Assembly: GCA_014490595.1 (NCBI GenBank)
Contig: CP061031.1
Location: 496,001 to 560,000, forward strand
Length of the DNA stretch: 64,000 nt
Source: Corynebacterium wankanglinii
GTDB lineage: Bacteria; Actinomycetota; Actinomycetes; Mycobacteriales; Mycobacteriaceae
Direction: 5' to 3'
The notes under the pieces were generated by a model. It saw only the letters and a program-made list of their open reading frames with translations, was not told where the DNA came from and made no database searches. Both the position numbers and the translations under genes were made by a program. Shown piece after piece: positions 50,669 through 60,384 of this stretch (position 1 is the stretch's first letter; each line of letters begins with the position of its first letter).

Positions 50669-51556
50669 TTACTTGTACTCCTCCACGAGGCGGTCGAGGA
50701 TCTCGTTGAGCTCCTCCTTGGAGCGCTGGACCTGCACGGCGGTGCCGTTGGAGTCCTCGTCGAGTGCGGCGGTGACTTCCGGGGACTGCCAGACGTCCAC
50801 GAGCTTCTCGTAGGTCTGGTTGTCCAGGTCGTCGCCGGAGACGGTGAAGACGTTGATGTACGGCTCCGCCAGCTCGGAGTTCGGGTCGTCCGCGGCCACG
50901 GAGGTGGACGGGTCGATGCCGGCGCGCTGCAGCCAGTTGTTGTTGATGATCGCGGGGCGGCCCTCGTTGTACGCGTTCGGCGTCTGGGAGGCGTCCACGG
51001 CCACGACCTTGACCTTCGAGGCGTCCTTGTCAATGTCCGCCGGGGTCGGGGTCAGCGTCGGGGCGCCGTCGCGCAGGGTGAGTAGCCCCGCCTGGACCAG
51101 CACGTTGATGGCGCGGCCCTGGTTGGACGGGTCGTTGGGAATCGCGACCTCTTCGCCTTCGATGCCGTCGATCGAATCGTGGTCCTTCCAGTACAGGCCG
51201 AGGACGTTGATCTCGCCGGAGCCGATGATGCGCAGGTCCTTGCCGGAGGTGGCGTTGTACTGGGCCTGGTAGTTGATGGTCTGGAACTTCGAGATCTCAA
51301 TCTGGCCCTCGGACTGCGCCGGGTTGACCTGCGGGTATTCCGAGAAACGCACGATGTCCAGGTCGATGCCCGCCTTCTGCGCCTCGTCGGCGAAGACGCT
51401 CCACGCCTTCTGGTCGGCGTCGGTGGTGCCGATCTTCACGGTCACAGCGTCGCCATTGCTTGACGACGTCGTTTCCGTCTCCGACGAGCAGGCCACCAGC
51501 CCGGTGGCGGCGATGAGAGATGCCGCAGCTGCGGCGATCACGCGGTTGATGCGCAT
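50669..51556 (-). CDS. metQ: MetQ family substrate-binding lipoprotein, copy 1
   Basis: The 295-residue lipoprotein has the lipobox Cys23 (LVACSSE) and a NlpA/MetQ fold: VKIGTTDADQKAWSVF, SKFQTINYQAQYN, VAIPNDPSNQGRA, NNNWLQRAG, with the conserved NEGRPAIINN loop. It is adjacent to a very similar gene, indicating a tandem duplication; it is directly joined to metN. It should deliver methionine or a related amino acid to the MetNI importer. Confidence 0.92.
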   Translation of the reverse strand: MRINRVIAAAAASLIAATGLVACSSETETTSSSNGDAVTVKIGTTDADQKAWSVFADEAQKAGIDLDIVRFSEYPQVNPAQSEGQIEISKFQTINYQAQYNATSGKDLRIIGSGEINVLGLYWKDHDSIDGIEGEEVAIPNDPSNQGRAINVLVQAGLLTLRDGAPTLTPTPADIDKDASKVKVVAVDASQTPNAYNEGRPAIINNNWLQRAGIDPSTSVAADDPNSELAEPYINVFTVSGDDLDNQTYEKLVDVWQSPEVTAALDEDSNGTAVQVQRSKEELNEILDRLVEEYK

Positions 51557-51568
51557 GCGCGTGCTCCT

Positions 51569-52465
51569 TTACTTCTTGTCCTGCAGGCGGTCGAGGATGT
51601 CGTTGAGCTCGGCCTGGTCGCGGTAGACCGGCACGGAGGTGCCCTTGGAGTCCTTGGCGGCGGCCTCGGCGACCTCCGGGGTCTGCCACAGCTCGACCAG
51701 CTTGTTCAGGGTCTCGTCGTCGATGTCCTCGGCGCGGGCGGCGAAGACGTTGATGTACGGCTCTGCCTCCTTGGACTCCGGGTCGTCCTGGAACACGGCC
51801 AGGCCCGGCTCGATGCCGGCGCGGTCCAGCCAGGTGTTGTTGATGATCGCCGGGCGGCCCTCGTTGTACGCGGACGGGGTCTGGGAGGCGTCCACCGGGA
51901 CGACGGTGACCTTGGACGCGGCCGTGTCGATGTCGGCCGGGGTCGGGGCCAGCTCGTCTGCAACGCTGTCCCTCAGGGTGAGCAGGCCTGCTTGGACCAG
52001 CACGTTGATGGCGCGGCCCTGGTTGGACGGGTCGTTCGGGATGGCGACGGACTGGCCTTCGATGCCGTCGATGGAGTCGTGGTCCTTCCAGAACAGTGCC
52101 AGCGGCACGATCTCGGTGGAGCCGACGACGCGCAGGTCGTTGTTGGAGGCCTTGTTGTACTCGGCGAGGTACTTGATGTGCTGGAACTTGTTCACGTCCA
52201 GCTCGCCCTGGGCGAGTGCCTCGTTGACCGGGGAGTAGTCGGAGAAGGAGACGATGTCCAGGGTGATGCCGTTGTCCTTGGCCAGGTCCTTGAACACGCG
52301 CCACGCTTCCTGGTCGGCCTCGGTGGTGCCGATCTTGACGGTGACGTTCTCGCCGTCCTTGGCGGCGGTGTCTGCGGAGTCATTGGACTCGTTGGAGCAG
52401 GCGACCAAGCCGGTGGTGGCCAGGGCAGCCGCGGCAACGGTTGCGAGGGTGCGCTTGATACGCAT
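51569..52465 (-). CDS. metQ: MetQ family substrate-binding lipoprotein, copy 2
   Basis: The 298-residue paralogue has the same layout as its neighbour: lipobox Cys23 (LVACSNE), VKIGTTEADQEAWRVF, NKFQHIKYLAEYN, VAIPNDPSNQGRA and PAIINNTWLDRAG. The two copies share long identical blocks but differ in binding-site neighbourhoods, so specificity may have diverged (for example methionine versus its sulfoxide or D-form). It is the first gene of the operon, downstream of an McbR-like box. Confidence 0.92.
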   Translation of the reverse strand: MRIKRTLATVAAAALATTGLVACSNESNDSADTAAKDGENVTVKIGTTEADQEAWRVFKDLAKDNGITLDIVSFSDYSPVNEALAQGELDVNKFQHIKYLAEYNKASNNDLRVVGSTEIVPLALFWKDHDSIDGIEGQSVAIPNDPSNQGRAINVLVQAGLLTLRDSVADELAPTPADIDTAASKVTVVPVDASQTPSAYNEGRPAIINNTWLDRAGIEPGLAVFQDDPESKEAEPYINVFAARAEDIDDETLNKLVELWQTPEVAEAAAKDSKGTSVPVYRDQAELNDILDRLQDKK

Positions 52466-52518
52466 TGGGGTCTCCTTGGGTATGGGGAATGTATGACGGG
52501 TGAGAATCTAGCACCCGA

Positions 52519-52534
52519 TATACCGCTTAGTCTA
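52519..52534. promoter_or_regulatory. McbR-like operator upstream of metQ2
   Basis: TATAC-CGCTTA-GTCTA matches the TAGAC-N6-GTCTA consensus at nine of ten positions and lies 54 bases upstream of the metQ2 ATG. It fits the known McbR repression of methionine uptake genes in C. glutamicum. Confidence 0.65.
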
Positions 52535-52597
52535 TTTTCTGGCCTGATCGTCTACTGAGCTGTCTGTTTGCCGTGCGGGAGGCTGTTCCCCGGTGAC

Positions 52598-52613
52598 TAG
52601 AACGCAGTTTCGA
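52598..52613. promoter_or_regulatory. LexA (SOS) box of dnaE2
   Basis: TAGAAC-GCAG-TTTCGA matches TCGAAC-N4-GTTCGA at 10 of 12 positions. It lies just upstream of a -10 hexamer TAGCGT (52621-52626) that is exactly seven bases before ATG 52634. Confidence 0.7.
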
Positions 52614-52633
52614 ACCGTGCTAGCGTTTGTTGC

Positions 52634-55600
52634 ATGAGATTCAACGGGGGAGCGCGCGCTGTCGTGGTCGCGGCTGGAACGCATTCTCTCCGGCCGCCCC
52701 GGCCCGGAGCCGGTGCCGGTAGGACACACCGGCACTCCCGCGGGCGGCGCGTACGGCGAAGTGGGGGCAGCGTCCCCGCCGCCGCGCGAGCGACGCTTAT
52801 CGACGGTCCCGTTCGCGGAGCTGCACGCCGTGAGCTCCTATAGCTTCCTCGGCGGGGCGAGTGAGCCGGAGGACCTTGTCGCCAGAGCGGTCGAGCTGGG
52901 TTTAGATGCCGTCGGCCTGCTGGACCGGGACGGATTTTACGGTGCGGTGAAGTTCGCTGAGGCCGCAGCGGCGGCGGGGCTGGACACCGTCTTCGGGGCG
53001 GAGCTGACCTTGGGCGACAAGATTTTGCCCGTGATCGCGCGTAGGCCTGAGGGGTACAAGCGGCTGTCGCACCTGATGGCGGATGCGCACATGGCCACAC
53101 GCGAAAAGGACAAGGTGGCCTACCCGCCGCTGGAGCTCATCGGCGACCGGCTGGGCGGTACGTGCGTGGTGCTCGCCGGGTGGCAGTGGGTGGATGAAAT
53201 CGATCACCTTATCGACGCCTTCGGTGCGGCCAACGTAGTCCTGGAGTACGAAGTGTCCATGACCCCGGAAGACGCGGACCGGCACGCGGCGCTGGATCGG
53301 GTGTTAAACCGAGTGGAGCACCTGCCGGCCATTGTCACCGCCGCCCCCGCCGCGGCCACCCGGGACCAGGCTCGATTGGCCGCGGCGAAACGGGCACTGG
53401 CCCGGCGCGAGTCACTACGCCAGGCGCACGGGGACCTGCACCCGATGGGGGCGAACTGGCTGCGCTCCGGCGAACAGCTCGCGCGGATGTTGCCCGGCTG
53501 CGAGCCGAAGTTGGCCTACAGCGTGGAGCTTGCTCAAGCGTGCGCGTTCACCCTCGACCTGGTGGCGCCGGAGCTGCCGCGCTACCCCACGCCGGACGGG
53601 CGCAGCGAGATGGACCATTTGCGGGGGCTCACGCTGGCAAGTGCCCAGTTTAGGTATGCGGGGAGGGGGCCGGAGGTGCGTCGTCAAGCAATGGCCCAGA
53701 TCCGCTACGAGCTGGAGGTGATCGAGGAACTGAACTTTCCCGGCTACTTCCTCATCGTCTACGACCTGGTGGATTTCTGCGCGCGCGAGAACATCATGTG
53801 CCAGGGGCGCGGCTCGGCGGCGAACTCGGCGGTGTGCTTCGCGCTGGGCATCACCAACGTGGAGCCGATCGAGGCGGGGCTGCTGTTCGAGCGGTTCTTG
53901 TCGCCCGACCGCGACGGCCCGCCCGACATCGACTTGGACATCGAATCCGGCCGGCGCGAGGAGGTCATCCAGTACGTATACAACCGCTACGGGCGCGACA
54001 ACGCGGCGCAGGTGGCCAACGTGATCACATACCGGACGAAGGGCGCGGTGCGCGACGCGGCGCGGGCGCTCGGGTTCGCCCAGGGCGCGGCCGATAGTTG
54101 GGCGAAGGGGATGACGGAGGTGCCGGATGCCGTGGAGAAGCTGGCGGCCCAGTTCAAAGGCCAACCCCGGCACCTGGGCATCCACTCCGGCGGCATGGTG
54201 ATCTGCGACCGCCCCATCGCCGACGTGGTGCCCGTGGAGTGGGCGCGCATGGAACACCGCTCGGTGGTGCAGTGGGACAAGGACGACTGCGCCTCGGCCG
54301 GCCTGGTCAAGTTCGACCTGCTCGGCCTGGGCATGCTGGAGGCGCTGCACCACATGGTGGACCTGGTGGAGGAGACCACCGGCCGCACGGTGCACCTGTG
54401 GGAGCTGCCGCTGGACGACGCCCGCGTGTACGACATGCTCTGCCGCGCCGATTCCGTCGGCGTGTTCCAGGTGGAATCCCGCGCGCAGATGGGCACCCTG
54501 CCCCGGCTGAAACCGCGCCGGTTTTTCGACCTCGTGGTGGAGGTCGCCCTGATCCGCCCGGGCCCGATCCAGGGCGGCTCGGTGCATCCGTACCTGCGGC
54601 GCCGCGACGGCCTGGAGCCGGTGACCTACGACCACCCTGTGCTCGAGCGCGCCCTAGGCAAAACGCTGGGCATCCCGCTGTTTCAGGAGCAGCTCATGCA
54701 GATCTGCGTCGACGCCGCCGGGTTTTCCGGGAGGGAGGCTGATGCGTTGCGGCGGGCGATGGGCTCGAAGCGTTCACCTGCGAAAATGGCGGCGTTGAAG
54801 TCGCGCTTTTTCGAAGGGTGCTGGCGCACCAACGAGATTGGTTCGGACGTCGCCGAAGGGCTGTGGCAGAAGATCGTCGCCTTCGCCGCCTACGGGTTCC
54901 CGGAGTCGCACTCCCAGTCGTTCGCCTCCCTGGTGTACTTCTCCGCGTGGTTTAAGCGCCATTACCCGGCGCAGTTTTGCGTGGGGCTGCTGCGCGCGCA
55001 GCCGATGGGGTTCTACTCCCCGCAGTCCCTCATCCAGGACGCACGCCGGCACGGGGTGGAAGTGCTGCCGGTGAATGTGAACGAGTCCGGGTGCGAGGCG
55101 CGGTGCGTGGATTCCTCCACAATCCGCGTCGGCTTAAACCTGGTGCGGGGCTTAGGCAAAGACGCGGCGTTGCGTGTGGAGGAGGCCGCCCCGTTTGCGG
55201 ATATCGCGGACCTATCGCGCCGGGCCGACCTGTCCGTGGAGCACGTCGAGGCGTTGGCCCGGGCGGGGGCGCTGGACTGCTTCGGGGTGACCCGTAGACA
55301 GGCGCTGTGGCAGGCGGGCGTGGCCGCCACCGAGCGTGAGGGGATGCTGCCCGGGTTGTCGTCCGTGGTGGCACCGTCGCTTCCCGGCATGAACCCGTTC
55401 GAGCTGATGGCCGCCGACGTTGCGGCCACCGGTGTCACCCCCGGGCTGATGCCGGTGGAGATGGTGCGCTCGGCACTGTCGGCGCAGGGGGTGGTGCCGG
55501 CGTCAGAGCTGCTGCACGGGGTCGAAGACGGCACCCGCGTGCGCGTGGCCGGCGTGGTCACGCACCGCCAGCACCCGCAAACCGCAGGCGGGGTGACCTT

Positions 55601-55811
55601 TTTGGGCATGGAGGACGAAACAGGTCTGATCAACGTGGTCATCTCCGTTGGGTTGTGGAACAAGCAGCGGGTCTTGGCGCGCACCGCCAAGGCACTGGTG
55701 GTGCGCGGGGTTGTGCAGAACGCCTCCGGGGCTGTCTCCGTGGTGGCGGACCGGCTGGAGCCGCTGGCGATGGGGGAGCTGCTCTCGCGCGGGTCCCGGG
55801 ACTTCCGGTGA
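52634..55811 (+). CDS. dnaE2: Error-prone DNA polymerase DnaE2, N-terminus frameshifted
   Basis: DnaE2 is the SOS-induced C-family polymerase of the ImuA'-ImuB mutasome. The long open frame starts at GTG 52713 (1032 residues), but ATG 52634, seven bases after TAGCGT, opens MRFNGG and a shifted frame continues RALSWSRLERILSGRPGPEP into the main frame. One surplus base near the G5 run (about 52647-52651) explains the break. Domains: PHP (about 30-240; FAELHAVSSYSFLGG), polymerase core with active-site Asp in PPDIDLDIESG, finger and helix-hairpin-helix region, and an OB fold (VRVAGVVTHRQHPQTAGG). Two dispersed motif copies occur (52795, 53207). Confidence 0.9.
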
Positions 55812-55845
55812 CGGTGACCTCTCGCACTTGGGCCCAGAAACCAGG

Positions 55846-56005
55846 CAGGATGCTTACTCCAGGGTGCTTACCGAGGCAGGACGCTTACTCCTAAACGCTT
55901 ATTGCTCGAGTGGACGCCAACCCCGCCGAAGATCGGATGTCGAAGAGTAAGCATCCTGGGGTAAGCATCTGGGCGGGTAAGCATCCTGCAGTAAGCATCT
56001 GCAGC
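55846..56005. repeat. GCTTACTC inverted-repeat array downstream of dnaE2
   Basis: Four left units (GGATGCTTACTCC at 55848, GGGTGCTTACCG, GGACGCTTACTCC, AACGCTTATTGC) face four right units (GAGTAAGCATCC at 55946, GGGTAAGCATCTGG, GGGTAAGCATCC, CAGTAAGCATCTGC ending near 56003). The whole can fold into one long branched stem. The central CTCGAGTGG matches the CTCAAGTGG of the related element at 43838-43945. It occupies most of the gap between dnaE2 and the PH-domain gene. Confidence 0.75.
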
Positions 56006-56042
56006 CAGGGCCGCGACAGCCCAGGCTGGTAGCGTAATCGCC

Positions 56043-56534
56043 ATGTCAGATGCGATCCAGCCCCTGCCCACCTCGGTGGAGCAGATGCACAAGGTCTCAC
56101 CGAAGCTGATGTGGCCGAAGTTTGTGGGCAACACCATCTGGATGCTCATCGTCTGCGGCGGGTTGTACCTGTGTTACCGGGAGTGGGGTTGGGGCTTTCT
56201 CATCCCGCTGGGTGCCTTTGCCGTCTTTTTCATCTGGCGGTTCTTCCTCATCCCGTTCCAGGTGCGCAACATGGGCTGGCTGGAAACGGACGCTGAGCTG
56301 GTGCTGAGCAAAGGCAAGATGTTCCACACCATCACGGTGATCCCGTACGGGCGCATCCAGTTCGTGGATGTGGAGTCTGGACCGGTCTCCCGCTCGCTCG
56401 GCCTGAAAGAGCTCAAGGTGCACACGGCGTCGAGCTCGTCGGACTCAAATCTTCCGGGCCTGCTCGCCGACGACGCCGATGCGTTGCGCGACCGTCTCGC
56501 TGTCAAAGCCCGCGAGCGGATGAGCGGGCTGTGA
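56043..56534 (+). CDS. PH-domain membrane protein (bPH2/DUF304)
   Basis: The 163-residue protein has two close membrane helices (about 30-70) and a C-terminal bacterial PH domain (AELVLSKGKMFHTITVIPYGRIQFVDVESGP-type strand pattern followed by a helix). It overlaps the larger PH-domain gene by a GTGA. Such pairs resemble YdbS-YdbT of Bacillus, which protect against certain bacteriocins and may act at the membrane; the function here is not shown. Confidence 0.82.
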   Translation: MSDAIQPLPTSVEQMHKVSPKLMWPKFVGNTIWMLIVCGGLYLCYREWGWGFLIPLGAFAVFFIWRFFLIPFQVRNMGWLETDAELVLSKGKMFHTITVIPYGRIQFVDVESGPVSRSLGLKELKVHTASSSSDSNLPGLLADDADALRDRLAVKARERMSGL

Positions 56535-57919
56535 GCCGCCTGCACACCACCCCCGGTATGGAGGGGTACCGTCAGGTTCACCGTCTGACGCCGTTGCTTC
56601 GCGTCTGGACGTTCGCCCTGGCACTCGCCACCATCGCCCTGTTCAACTTCACCATGCCCATCTACCACTGGGCGCAGCGGGAGAACGTCGGCGTAAGCGA
56701 CATCGCGTGGGCGGCCGGCGGGGTGGTGGCGGCGCTGGCGGTGATCTTCGCCGTCTCTCAAATCTGGTGGCGCCGCAGCGGCTTCAAAATTGGCGAGGAT
56801 GAGGTGGAGGTGCGCCGCGGCGTGCTGACCAACCAGGTGCGCGCCGCGCGGTTTGACCGTATTCAGGCCGTTGACGTGATCGAGTCGTTCGCGCCGCGCC
56901 TGTTCGGCCTGGCGTCCGTGCGCATTGAAGCCGCCGGGAACTCCCAATCCGCCATCGACATCACCTACCTGCCGCACGATGAGGCGGAGGAGGTTCGCGC
57001 GCAACTGCTGCGCCGCATCGGCGGTGCGCAGAAGCAGTTGCCTATCGACGCCACCTTCGGCCCCCACCTCGTCCCTCCCGTCCCCATCCACAGATCGCTG
57101 ATCGGCACCGCCTTGCAAATGTCCACGCTGTTTACCATCGCGTGGGCGGTCGTGCCGATCTGGACGGATCTGTCCGCAGCCGCGATCATCCCGGTTGTGG
57201 TGGGGTTCTTGCCCCGGATCTGGCGCACCATCGACCAATCCTGGCGCTTTACCTGCACCAAGGAAGGCGAGATGTTCCACCTCACGTACGGGTTGGCCAA
57301 CCGGCGTCGACAAGCGGTGCCCCGCAGCCGCATCCACGCCGTGCAGCTGCGCCAGCCCATTTTTTGGCGGCTCTTCGGCTGGTGGACGGTGTCCGTCCTG
57401 GTGGCCGGCTACGGCTCGGAGCGCAACCAGGCGACAGGGACGTCGAAACTGCTGCCGGTGGGGACGTGGGAGCAGGCCATGGCGGTGGCAGACGCGATCG
57501 GGCCACTGACCGGCAGCGACCTGACGGACCTTTCTACGGCCGACTACTGCTCGCCGCGCAACGCGCGGTGGATCTCGCCGATCGACTGGAAGCGCCAGAC
57601 GGTCAAGGTGCGCGATGGCGCCGTGGCGGTCACCGCGGGCCGGTTGGGCCGCTGGTACCAGATGGTGGAGACCCCGCACATCCAGGAGCTGGCTTTCGAG
57701 CAGGGGCCGTTGCAACGCTCGCTGGGCCTGGCCAACGTGGACCTTGATTTGGTCCCGGGTCCGTTCAGCGTTTCACTGCGCGATGTGGGGGAGGGCCAGG
57801 CGCGGGAGATCGTCGATAAGCTTCGTGCCCGCAAGCTCCCGCCGATGCAGGTGACGGACCCGCTGTCAGACCCCGCCGACGAAGCCGAGCTGGCGCCACG
57901 CCTCGTAAACGGCGACTGA
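56531..57919 (+). CDS. PH-domain membrane protein, YdbT-like
   Basis: The 462-residue protein has repeated bPH2/DUF304 units. Membrane helices occur in pairs (about 26-42, 54-76, 196-232), each followed by a PH-type domain (GEDEVEVRRGVLTNQVRAAR; EGEMFHLTYGLANRRRQAVPRSRI), and a third PH-like unit near 350-440. The GTG start overlaps the preceding stop. A dispersed motif copy at 57040-57050 encodes LPIDA in a linker and another lies at 57811-57821. The 3' end overlaps the convergent trmL by 54 bases. Confidence 0.82.
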   Translation: MSRLHTTPGMEGYRQVHRLTPLLRVWTFALALATIALFNFTMPIYHWAQRENVGVSDIAWAAGGVVAALAVIFAVSQIWWRRSGFKIGEDEVEVRRGVLTNQVRAARFDRIQAVDVIESFAPRLFGLASVRIEAAGNSQSAIDITYLPHDEAEEVRAQLLRRIGGAQKQLPIDATFGPHLVPPVPIHRSLIGTALQMSTLFTIAWAVVPIWTDLSAAAIIPVVVGFLPRIWRTIDQSWRFTCTKEGEMFHLTYGLANRRRQAVPRSRIHAVQLRQPIFWRLFGWWTVSVLVAGYGSERNQATGTSKLLPVGTWEQAMAVADAIGPLTGSDLTDLSTADYCSPRNARWISPIDWKRQTVKVRDGAVAVTAGRLGRWYQMVETPHIQELAFEQGPLQRSLGLANVDLDLVPGPFSVSLRDVGEGQAREIVDKLRARKLPPMQVTDPLSDPADEAELAPRLVNGD

Positions 57920-58330
57920 CGCGGAGTTGGTCAGGTTCATGCTGCGCCGCGCCGGCAGCATGGGTATGCGCACCTGGCGGGTGATGCGCGGGTGCTCAAG
58001 GTGTGCCTCGGGAATGCCGTTGGCCTCGTTGCCGAACAGCAGCGCGTCCCCGTCCTGGTAGGCCACCTCGTGGAAGTGGTGCTCGGTGTGCGCGGTGAAC
58101 GCAAAGATGCGGGAATCTGGGATGGCGTCGAAGCAGGCGTCGATGTCTGGGTGGATGAGCACATCGGCCAAATCGTGGTAGTCCAAGCCCGCGCGCTTGA
58201 GGTGCTTGTCGTCGAAGTTGAAGCCCAACGGCTCAACGAAATGCAGCTGCGCCCCGGTGTTCGCGGCGAGGCGGATGGCGGCGCCTGCGTTACCGCCGAT
58301 GGCCGGGTTGTCGTAGATCAGGTGGAGCAC
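57866..58330 (-). CDS. trmL: tRNA (cytidine(34)-2'-O)-methyltransferase TrmL
   Basis: This SPOUT-fold enzyme of 154 residues methylates the ribose at position 34 of certain leucine tRNAs. Motifs include [20 protein letters not shown] near the start, [11 protein letters not shown] (AdoMet knot) and [25 protein letters not shown] at the C-terminus. GTG 58330 lies seven bases after TAGACT and is probably leaderless; the much longer open frame on this strand is antisense to folD. It is divergent from folD with overlapping -10 elements. Confidence 0.9.
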   Translation of the reverse strand: MLHLIYDNPAIGGNAGAAIRLAANTGAQLHFVEPLGFNFDDKHLKRAGLDYHDLADVLIHPDIDACFDAIPDSRIFAFTAHTEHHFHEVAYQDGDALLFGNEANGIPEAHLEHPRITRQVRIPMLPARRSMNLTNSASVAVYEAWRQLGFVGGV

Positions 58331-58337
58331 GCCCAAC

Positions 58338-58347
58338 AGTCTAGGAT
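58338..58347. promoter_or_regulatory. Overlapping divergent -10 elements of trmL and folD
   Basis: On the minus strand TAGACT (plus 58338-58343) is seven bases from the trmL GTG; on the plus strand TAGGAT (58342-58347) is seven bases from the folD GTG. The two hexamers share two base pairs, so only one promoter can be occupied at a time. Confidence 0.65.
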
Positions 58348-58354
58348 TGGGGCC

Positions 58355-59227
58355 GTGACTGCGATCAAACTGGACGGAAAACTCTACCGCGAGGAGATTT
58401 TCGCGGACCTGAAGCAGCGTGTTGCCCGCCTCAAGGAGGAATACGGCATCACCCCGGGCCTGGCCACCGTGCTTGTGGGGGAGGACCCGGCCAGCCAGAA
58501 CTACGTGCGCATGAAGCACAAGGACTGCGAGGAGCTGGGGATCGCGTCCATTATGAAGGAGCTGCCGGGCGACTGTACGCAGGAAGAGCTGGAGCAGCTC
58601 ATCGGCGAGCTCAACGAGGACCCGGCCGTCACCGGCTACATCGTCCAGCTGCCGCTGCCGAAGCACCTGGACGAAAACCGGGTACTGGAACTTATCGACC
58701 CGGATAAGGACGCTGACGGCCTCCACCCGGTCAACCTGGGCAAGCTGGTGCTGAACGAGCCCGCACCGCTGCCCTGCACCCCGAACGGCTCCATCAAACT
58801 GCTGGAGCGCTTCGGCGTGGATCTGGACGGGGCGATCGTGTGCGTCATCGGCCGCGGCGTCACGGTAGGCCGCCCGATCTCGCTCATGCTCACCTCCCGC
58901 AACGTCAATGCGACCGCCGTGCTGTGCCACACGGGGACGAAGGACCTCACCGCCGAGACCCGCCGCGCCGACGTGATCATCGCCGCCGCGGGTAAGCCGC
59001 ACATGATTACCGCCGACATGATCAAGGAGGGTGCGGCGCTTCTCGACGTCGGCGTGTCCCGCGTCGACGGAAAAACCGTCGGCGACCTGCACCCGGACGT
59101 GTGGGAAAAGGCGGGCTGGGTCTCGCCGAACCCGGGCGGCGTGGGCCCGATGACGCGCACGTTCTTGGTACGCAACATCGTGGAAAGCGCAGAACGCCAG
59201 GCCGGGATCGGCCAGGACGCCAGCTAG
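58355..59227 (+). CDS. folD: Methylenetetrahydrofolate dehydrogenase/cyclohydrolase FolD
   Basis: FolD interconverts 5,10-methylene-, methenyl- and 10-formyl-tetrahydrofolate, feeding purine and methionine synthesis. The 290-residue enzyme has the catalytic Lys region [52 protein letters not shown] and the NADP-binding [19 protein letters not shown] 58355 is leaderless by its -10 spacing. The DUF3017 gene follows 50 bases downstream. Confidence 0.96.
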   Translation: MTAIKLDGKLYREEIFADLKQRVARLKEEYGITPGLATVLVGEDPASQNYVRMKHKDCEELGIASIMKELPGDCTQEELEQLIGELNEDPAVTGYIVQLPLPKHLDENRVLELIDPDKDADGLHPVNLGKLVLNEPAPLPCTPNGSIKLLERFGVDLDGAIVCVIGRGVTVGRPISLMLTSRNVNATAVLCHTGTKDLTAETRRADVIIAAAGKPHMITADMIKEGAALLDVGVSRVDGKTVGDLHPDVWEKAGWVSPNPGGVGPMTRTFLVRNIVESAERQAGIGQDAS

Positions 59228-59277
59228 GGCGCGCCGGTTTGGCCAGCAGCAGGATTCAGCCGCCTGGGGACGACCGG

Positions 59278-59628
59278 TTGAGCGACCGTTTGAGTACAGA
59301 GCTTCCGGACAGGCTCACGCTGGATAACCCTCACGACCGCGGCGCCGTCGCCTCACCGCTGCCGGTGGTGGTGCAGCGCGTGATGATTGGGCTGTTTGTG
59401 GCGGGGTTTGTGCTCTCGGGCGTCTACGCCGCCACGGAGCACTGGCGCCGCGCCACGTTCACGCTCGGCACGGCCTTGCTGTGGCTGACCGTGATGCGCC
59501 TGACCTGCGATTCGAAGGTGATCGGTCTGGTGGCGGTGCGCTCGAGGCGCTTCGACGCGCTGTTTACCACCGCTCTCGGCGCGGCCATGTTGTGGCTGTC
59601 CTGGTCGGTGGACGCCCTAGGGTCGTAG
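59278..59628 (+). CDS. DUF3017 family membrane protein
   Basis: The 116-residue protein starts at TTG 59278, with GGGGA about eight bases upstream, and has three membrane helices (about 35-52, 60-80, 93-112). It is regularly found after folD in corynebacteria and mycobacteria. Function is unknown. Nothing in the sequence suggests a catalytic role. Confidence 0.75.
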   Translation: MSDRLSTELPDRLTLDNPHDRGAVASPLPVVVQRVMIGLFVAGFVLSGVYAATEHWRRATFTLGTALLWLTVMRLTCDSKVIGLVAVRSRRFDALFTTALGAAMLWLSWSVDALGS

Positions 59629-59703
59629 CGTCAAGTGTTCACATTGAATTCACCGAAAAGATGTTGCCGGGACACATAAATTCCGTAATGTGCCCGAGCG
59701 AAT

Positions 59704-60384
59704 GTGGACAGTGGCGCAAAAACTAAAGCGAACGACGTAGCGCAGGTGGCTCTGCGCGGGTGCGCAGGGAGTTCGCGGACGGCACTGGTCTCCACGAAAC
59801 CTCATTGGACATCGCGAAAGGCGAGTTCGTCTCCATCCTCGGGCCCTCCGGCTGCGGCAAGTCCACCCTGCTGCGCTGCATCGCGGGCCTGGAAACCCCG
59901 GACGCGGGCGTGATCGAGTTCGCCGGCCGCGAGGTCTTCGGCCCTTTGGTCAACGTGCCGGTGAACAAACGCAACCTATCCATGGTGTTCCAGGACCTCG
60001 CGCTGTGGCCGCACATGACCGTGGCTAAAAACGTCGAGTTCCCGCTGACCACCGGCAAGAAGAAGGTAGCCAAGGCCGAGCGCGAGGAGCGCGTAGCCCG
60101 TGCGATGGACATGGTGGGCATCAGCGCGAAGGCCGAGCAGCGCCCGAACGAGCTCTCCGGCGGTCAGCAGCAGCGCGTCGCCATCGCGCGTGCTTTGGTG
60201 TCCGACCCGGAGCTGTTGCTTATGGACGAGCCCCTGTCTGCCCTCGACGCAGCCCTGCGCACCCAGATCCGCTCGGAGCTGACCCGCCTGGCCTACGAGC
60301 TCAACCTCACCGTCATTTACGTCACACACGACCAGTCCGAGGCGCTGGCCATGTCGGACCGCGTTGCGGTGATGCACGCCGGCA
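59704..60384 (+). pseudogene. Iron-type ABC transporter ATPase (FbpC-like), frameshifted and 3'-truncated
   Basis: GTG 59704 opens DSGAKTKANDVAQVALRG, then a GGG run at 59758-59760 appears one base short and the ABC domain continues in the next frame from VRREFADGT. Walker A GPSGCGKST, Q-loop MVFQDLALWPH, signature LSGGQQQR, LLLMDEPLSALD and the VTHD switch are intact. After RVAVMHAGN (about 60384) the reading changes abruptly into permease sequence, so the C-terminal regulatory domain is gone. A large deletion joined this gene to the permease remnant. It is not expected to be functional. Confidence 0.8.

Noticed and set aside
52466..52518. SAM or methionine riboswitch before metQ2
   Set aside because: The gap to the start codon is only about 50-70 bases and shows no multi-stem fold; the McbR-like box is enough to explain control.
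58331..59092. Upstream extension of the trmL frame to 59092
   Set aside because: The extra 254 residues are antisense to folD, and the TrmL homology begins exactly at GTG 58330 with its own -10.
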